The notes beneath the pieces were generated by a model that saw nothing but the letters and a program-made list of their open reading frames with translations, was not told where the DNA came from and did no database searches. From Myxococcota bacterium (GTDB lineage: Bacteria; Myxococcota_A; Bradymonadia; UBA7976; UBA1532), in NCBI GenBank assembly GCA_963169045.1, contig CAUJDF010000108.1, positions 99,490 to 163,489 of the forward strand: a stretch of DNA of 64,000 bases, given 5' to 3'. The translations under genes were made by a program, and so were the position numbers. This document shows, piece by piece, positions 59,626-64,000 of the stretch (position 1 is its first letter; each line of letters starts with the position of its first letter).

Positions 59626-62600
59626 TCAGCGCGCCACGAGGTTCTCGAGGCGGATGTCGAAGGCGTAGATGCCGTAGCGCCCCGCGGGCACGTACACGTC
59701 GTCGCCGGCGAGGTGGAACTGCTGCGGCCAGCCCTGCAGCGGCAGATACGCCTGCGCGTAGGGACGCTCCGGGTTCGTCGCGTTGACGACCAGCACGCCG
59801 CCCGAGACCTGGAAGAGCGCGCGGCCGGCGAGCGCGCCCTGCAGCGTGGCCCACGCGTCGATCTCGGACTCGCTGCGGACGGCGAAGTCGCCGGCGTCGA
59901 GCACGGTGAGCTTCTGCATCTCGCGACCGTCGTTGCGCGCGGCCTGCCAGGCGACGCGGTGGCTGACGAGCAGGTGGCCGGCGTCGTCGAGCAGCGCGGC
60001 GTGCACCTCCTGGTCGACGAAGCGCCGGCGGGCCTGCAGGAAGGCGCGTCCGTCGCGCAGCGTCACGCGGGCCAGCGCCGACTCGACGACGCGCTCGCCC
60101 CACACGAAGTCCTGGGTGTAGGCGGCGTCGCCGCGCACCGCGAGCAGCCGGCCGGGCACGTTCACCGGGTCGCCGACGCGCGCCTCGCCCGCCGACGACA
60201 GGTCGATCGGCCGCAGGAAGTAGCGCACGAACGGGCGCTCGTCGCCCTCGACCTGCTCCGGCACCTTGTACGAGAGGTAGAGCGTGTCGCCGTCGGCGAC
60301 GGCGCCCTCGGCCTCGTGATGGCGCGGCGCCTCCCAGGCGGGCAGCAGTCGCGGGTTGGCCGCGTCGCTCAGGTCGACGACGCGGACCACGTGGCGGCCC
60401 CAGTACCGGTACAGGTCCGACTCCCAGCACTCCTCGCGCGTCTCGATCGCGTCGTCGGCCACCGGCTCGCACGTCCACTCGGCGCCGTCGGTCTCGCAGC
60501 GCTGGATCTGGCCGCTGCACACGCGCGGCCCGCCGTCGAGGCTGCTGCACTGCACGCCGCCGCCGTAGCACGTGCGCGGCCCGGCGTCGTCCCCGACGTA
60601 GCAGCCCTGGCGGTCGACCGGCGTGCGCCAGCACGTGCGCTGGTGGCCGACGCGCGCCTGCTCGTGCGTCTGGGCGACGAACGCCAGCCGCTCGCCGGCG
60701 GCGAAGGTCGTGTCCGGCGGCGACCCCCAGCCGCCGCAGTCGAAGCAGTCGGCGAGCTCGCCGCGGAAGCCGCCGCTCCACCCCCAGCCCCAGTTGGCGG
60801 GCTCGATGTCGCGGGTGACGAGCGTGCCGCCCTCGCGGGGCCGCGCGGGATTGGCGAGGTCGAAGACGTCGAGGCGCGTCTCGTACACCGGCTCGCCGTC
60901 CCGTTCGGCGTCGACGTACTGCTGCTCGATGGCGACGAGCAGGTCGCCGACCTTCTCGAGCCGCGCGAACGCGGGCACCGGCAGCTCGGCGATCGGCGCC
61001 GCCTGGTCCGGATGCTCGCGCAGATCGACGATCTGCGCCATCGCCGGCGCCGGCGTGTGGCCGCGGTACCACCACGCGTCGGCGTTGCTCTTCAGGCGGA
61101 CGCCGTACGCCCCGAACACCAGCAGATCCGCATAGTTGGGGGCGAGCTCGACCGCGCCCAGCTCGGTCGGGCGGTCCGGATCGGAGGTGTCGTACAGCGA
61201 CAGCGACTCCTCGGAGAGGTTCGCCGTGACGTCGTCCTGCGTGGGGAAGCTGCGGCGGACGGGCGTACCCTGCTCCATCACGCCGCGGCGGGTGAGCGTC
61301 GTCGGCGAGAACGTGTAGATCTGCACGCCCGAGCGGTAGCGCTGACCCTGGTCGTCCCAGCCGCCGAAGGGCAGCAGGACGAGACCCGTCTCGCGCTCGC
61401 CGCCGGGACCGCGCGCGTCGGCGGCGTCCTCGAGCACCGTGAAGGCGCGGTCGTCCCAGTTGGCCTCGGACCAGCCCCACTCGAGGTCCGCGTTGACGCG
61501 CGCCACGAGCGGCTCGGGGTTCACGAGATCGGTGGTGTCGTAGAGGCTGACCGCGAGGCGCCGCCCGCCGCCGGCGTCGTCGTGCCCGATGCCGAGCAGA
61601 CGCGTGCCGCCGAAGGCCGGCTTGAACCAGTCGTTCCAACCGCTGACGATGTACTCGCTGCGCTCCGTGGCGTCGCCGCCGGCGGTGATCTCGAAGGCGT
61701 GGAAGGGGTCCTGCCGGAAGTAGGTGACGAAGAACGCGCGGTCGTCCTGGAAGAGGGTGGCGAAGAGCTGCTGTCCGTCGCCGAACGTCTCGTGGTCCAC
61801 GGCGCGGGCGCGGGCGCGATCGGAGACGTCGAACGTCTCGAGGTGGTTGGTGTTCCGGCCGCCCCAGGCGCCCGCCGAGACGACGCGGAGGACGTCGCCG
61901 GCGAGGTCCATGTCGGTCTTCTTCTGGACGATCCCCGACACCTGCACGTCGTCGCCCTCGACCATGCGGCCGTCGACGCGAGCGATGTCGATGAGCTGGA
62001 CGAAGCTGCCGGGCTGAGCGCCCCGGAAGTCCCAGTCGTTGCGGGCGACGAGGAGGGCCGTCGGCGTCGCCTGGATCGCGGCCACGTAGCCGCCGAGGTC
62101 GAGCTGGCTGCGGGGCTCGATGGCGCCGCCGGTGACCTCGAAGCTCTTGACGACGGTGGCGCCGATGCCGCCGACGACCGAGCCGTCGCCGTTCTCCTCG
62201 ACGCGCCACTCCTGGGCGGCGACGTAGAGCGCGGCGCGCTCGCCCTCGCGCGTCAGGCGGCTCGTCTGGATGTAGCCGGGCACCACCTCGCGGTCGACGA
62301 CGCGCGGGCGGTCGGGATCGGCGAGGTCGACGGTCAGCACGAGGCCGCCTTCGTGCCGGCCGAAGCGAAGCGCCTCGCGGGCGCCCCAGTAGCCGATCCA
62401 GTGATTGAGCAGGACGACGGCCTGGTCGCCGACCACGTACAGCTCGACGGGGCTGCCCGCGACCTCGACGCGGCCGCGGACGCGCGGGTTCGCCGGGTCG
62501 GAGACGTCCACGATCTGCACGCCGCGGTACGCGTTCAGGTTGACGACGAGCCCGCCGCCGAGCGGGCGGTAGATATCGCCCTCCTCGACGGTGCGCTCGT

Positions 62601-62820
62601 CGCCGCCGGCGTCGTCGGCCTCGCCGGCCGCGGGGTCCACGGCGCGGTCGTTCAGCGCGCTCGGCTCGCCGTTGCGGCCGTCGGCGGAGACGAAGTCCGT
62701 CTGCCCTTCGAGCGGCTCCGGTTGCGGCGCCGGCCGCTGGGCGACGCCGCCGTCGCCGTCGTCGCAGCCCGCCGCGGCCAGCGCGAGCGCCAGCCATGCC
62801 CCGTGAACTCGCCTTCGCAT
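59626..62820 (-). CDS. beta-propeller domain lipoprotein (copy 2)
   Basis: A 1064-residue lipoprotein (lipobox AAGC) with AGGGGG six bases before the ATG. Its blades and Cys-rich insert match those of the protein at 4141-7344: GDIYRPLGGG, VQIVDVSDPANP, VVNATNPERP, ADCFDCGGWG and CYGGGVQC. The duplicates diverge throughout, so the copying is old. Its upstream region is the long tandem dyad array. A surface scaffold is likely; no enzyme residues are evident. The two copies are more than 50 kb apart and each heads, or sits in, a surface-protein group. Confidence 0.8.
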   Translation of the reverse strand: MRRRVHGAWLALALAAAGCDDGDGGVAQRPAPQPEPLEGQTDFVSADGRNGEPSALNDRAVDPAAGEADDAGGDERTVEEGDIYRPLGGGLVVNLNAYRGVQIVDVSDPANPRVRGRVEVAGSPVELYVVGDQAVVLLNHWIGYWGAREALRFGRHEGGLVLTVDLADPDRPRVVDREVVPGYIQTSRLTREGERAALYVAAQEWRVEENGDGSVVGGIGATVVKSFEVTGGAIEPRSQLDLGGYVAAIQATPTALLVARNDWDFRGAQPGSFVQLIDIARVDGRMVEGDDVQVSGIVQKKTDMDLAGDVLRVVSAGAWGGRNTNHLETFDVSDRARARAVDHETFGDGQQLFATLFQDDRAFFVTYFRQDPFHAFEITAGGDATERSEYIVSGWNDWFKPAFGGTRLLGIGHDDAGGGRRLAVSLYDTTDLVNPEPLVARVNADLEWGWSEANWDDRAFTVLEDAADARGPGGERETGLVLLPFGGWDDQGQRYRSGVQIYTFSPTTLTRRGVMEQGTPVRRSFPTQDDVTANLSEESLSLYDTSDPDRPTELGAVELAPNYADLLVFGAYGVRLKSNADAWWYRGHTPAPAMAQIVDLREHPDQAAPIAELPVPAFARLEKVGDLLVAIEQQYVDAERDGEPVYETRLDVFDLANPARPREGGTLVTRDIEPANWGWGWSGGFRGELADCFDCGGWGSPPDTTFAAGERLAFVAQTHEQARVGHQRTCWRTPVDRQGCYVGDDAGPRTCYGGGVQCSSLDGGPRVCSGQIQRCETDGAEWTCEPVADDAIETREECWESDLYRYWGRHVVRVVDLSDAANPRLLPAWEAPRHHEAEGAVADGDTLYLSYKVPEQVEGDERPFVRYFLRPIDLSSAGEARVGDPVNVPGRLLAVRGDAAYTQDFVWGERVVESALARVTLRDGRAFLQARRRFVDQEVHAALLDDAGHLLVSHRVAWQAARNDGREMQKLTVLDAGDFAVRSESEIDAWATLQGALAGRALFQVSGGVLVVNATNPERPYAQAYLPLQGWPQQFHLAGDDVYVPAGRYGIYAFDIRLENLVAR

Positions 62821-63104
62821 GCTCAACCCCCTGCGCTTGTGCCGGAGGCGTGCCGTTTCACGGCGCGTGCCACGCGGCGGAGCGCAGCGTTTGCGGGCGC
62901 GCGGCGGTGGGCGCGGCGGGTTTTCGAGGCGCGGGGTCGCAAAAAACCGAGGACGCGGACGCGGTGCCCGCGGCTCCTCTGCGCGTCGGCCGCGCGGGTC
63001 CGTCACCCGTGCGGGGCGATCTCGACCTTGGACGTGGACGCGACCGGGCTCGTCCGTGCCCGCCCTCGCCTCCTCGGCGGCGAGGCAGGGCTCCGCATCC
63101 CGTG
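62821..63104. other. gene-free leader region, one GC hairpin
   Basis: No frame with a credible start and family was seen. CCTCGCC at 63064-63070 can pair with GGCGAGG at 63079-63085 (8-base loop). A run of six A lies near 62940-62946. It probably contains the promoter of the beta-propeller gene that starts at 62820. Confidence 0.4.
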
Positions 63105-63455
63105 GGTCACGCTTCGCCGGACGCGCGACGGAATGCGGGCGGCGCCGGTCACGCTTCGCCTGACAGGCGCCGGGCGTCTCGGGGCGCCGGTCACGCATCG
63201 CCTGACCCGCGCCGGCCGTTTCGGGGCGCCGGTCACGCATCGCCTGACGACGGCGATCGTTTCGGAGTGTCGGTCACGCATCGCCTGACGACGACGGCGG
63301 ATGTCGGCTTTCGGGTCACGCATCGCCTGACGACGGCGATCGTTTCGGGGTGTCGGTCACGCATCGCCTGACGACGGCGATCGTTTCGGGGTGTCGGTCA
63401 CGCATCGCCTGACACGTCACCGACTCGCAACGCCCCCCGCGATGCGTCGCCTGAC
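63105..63455. repeat. nine-unit tandem repeat, 41-42 bp period, dyad-symmetric core
   Basis: The core GGTCACGCATCGCCTGAC begins at 63105, 63147, 63189, 63231, 63272, 63314, 63355 and 63396, with a weaker ninth at 63438. Spacings are 42, 42, 42, 41, 42, 41, 41 and 42. Within the core, GTCA-x-GC-xxx-GC-x-TGAC is an imperfect palindrome. Spacers between units 4-5, 6-7 and 7-8 are nearly identical to one another (CGGCGATCGTTTCGG), so recent duplication is likely. The mixture of 41- and 42-base spacing breaks any reading frame, so the array does not encode protein. Confidence 0.85.
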
Positions 63456-63658
63456 CCGCAGCGAGCTCGCGCGGCGCCGGCCCGGTGACGCGCGACCGGC
63501 GCGCGGACGCCGGGAGGCCGCAGCCACGCCCTGCGCCGATCCGCCGGACGGCGGACACGCCTCCTGGTCAGATTGCGCCCCCCCCTGCACGTATTCGGAC
63601 ACGTCAGGCAGGCCCCGATCCGGGCAGCATGCCCGCAGAATCGCAGGAGGGAGACACC
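63456..63658 (+). promoter_or_regulatory. leader of the right-edge lipoprotein gene
   Basis: No frame is supported here. GGAGG at 63646-63650 precedes the GTG at 63659 by eight bases. No promoter pair could be fixed by eye. Confidence 0.4.
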
Positions 63659-64000
63659 GTGGCCGCGCCGGTGCTGGTCGTGGGGGGCGCCCGCCGTCGG
63701 GGCGCGCTGGCCGTGTTGTTGTGGGTGTGCTGGGGCTGCTCCGGCGACGGCGGGGGCGCGTCGGGTGGCGCGGCGCCGGGCGCCGACGCGGCGGCGCTCG
63801 CGGACGCCGGCGGGTCGCGACCGGCGGACGCCGGACGGCGGAGCGACGCGGCGACACACGACGCGTCGCCGGGCGACGCGGCCGCGGCGGACGACGCGTC
63901 GCCGGGCGACGCGGCGACGCACGACGCAGGGTCACGGAGCGACGCGGCGACGCACGACGCATCGCCGGGCGACGCCGCCGCGGCGGACGGCGCGGCGCCG
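63659..64000 (+). CDS. lipoprotein with low-complexity Asp/Ala/His linker, 5' part only
   Basis: Begins with GTG and runs off the right edge after 114 codons. A hydrophobic leader ends LLWVCWGC, a plausible lipobox. The remainder is a disordered linker repeating SDAATHD, ASPGDAA and AADDASPGD, like the linkers of the other lipoproteins in this window. The functional domain lies beyond the edge, so the family is unknown. GGAGG eight bases upstream supports the start. The tandem dyad array lies upstream and may regulate it. Confidence 0.6.
   Translation, partial: MAAPVLVVGGARRRGALAVLLWVCWGCSGDGGGASGGAAPGADAAALADAGGSRPADAGRRSDAATHDASPGDAAAADDASPGDAATHDAGSRSDAATHDASPGDAAAADGAAP

Noticed and set aside
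63105..63455. CRISPR array
   Set aside because: Repeats are regular and 18 bp, but the intervening 23-24 bp are similar to one another instead of unique, the period is 41-42 bp, and there are no cas genes.
62819..63558. Overlapping short frames encoding RDRRPET- and CVTGAPKR-type repeats
   Set aside because: They are read out of the tandem DNA repeat; 41-base spacings shift the frame from unit to unit and there are no ribosome-binding sites.

Overview
The window is very GC-rich (mostly above 70% by eye) and coding-dense. Stop-to-start overlaps of the ATGA/GTGA type and GTG or TTG starts are common. There are many secreted lipoproteins with Asp/Ala/Pro linkers, a MopE-repeat protein, DUF1592/DUF1552 proteins, multihaem and copper redox proteins, PilT-like ATPases, an eukaryote-like Ser/Thr kinase and an FHA protein. 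Together these point to a myxobacterium-like organism (Myxococcota), probably not a well-studied genus. I see no tRNA, rRNA, CRISPR array, transposase or prophage.

Layout. 1-1002: a FEN-type exonuclease and a possible 35-codon partner, reading left. 1103-7965: a haem-c/copper-monooxygenase lipoprotein reading right, then a left-reading surface operon (Cys-rich lipoprotein, beta-propeller lipoprotein, beta-helix protein). 8210-14100: a giant VgrG/PAAR-like/RHS polymorphic toxin with a C-terminal deaminase-like tip and a HEAT-type candidate immunity gene overlapping its stop codon. Next to it are an FHA coiled-coil protein and a peptidoglycan-binding protein with a probable cysteine-peptidase end (14244-16679). 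16774-20393: a divergent aldehyde dehydrogenase, a HAD-IB phosphatase, an orphan beta-class DNA methyltransferase and a bacterial cereblon-like CULT protein. 20398-25995: a lipoprotein with 20 PKD-like repeats. 26174-30211: two coupled PilT-like ATPases and a zinc-ribbon/kinase/TM2/SHOCT protein. 30266-32368: small genes including a SUI1/YciH-type translation factor.

32369-39812 is a four-gene leftward unit: a Clp1-like polynucleotide kinase fused to an RNase Z-like nuclease, a cupin, tryptophan 2,3-dioxygenase and a long Lhr helicase. It is divergent from a polymerase-X-like helix-hairpin-helix protein that lacks the polymerase palm (39872-40780). 40784-42144 holds a coupled L,D-transpeptidase and a VanX-type dipeptidase. 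42348-48906 is a redox/envelope block: the DUF1592-DUF1552 pair faces a histidine kinase-like/discoidin-like/pentahaem cytochrome operon. 48983-51448 is lon. 51575-57648 is a rightward membrane cluster (CDP-alcohol phosphatidyltransferase, CapA-like phosphatase, CtpI-like P-type ATPase). 57886-62820 holds a MopE lipoprotein, a DUF454 membrane protein and a second beta-propeller lipoprotein paralogous to the one at 4141-7344.

The only gene-free stretch over 300 bases is 62821-63658. It contains nine tandem units of 41-42 bp, each with a dyad-symmetric core phased at about four helical turns, upstream of a partial lipoprotein gene running off the right edge. The strongest leads for something undescribed are this array, the kinase/RNase Z fusion operon, the RHS-deaminase/HEAT pair and the CULT protein.
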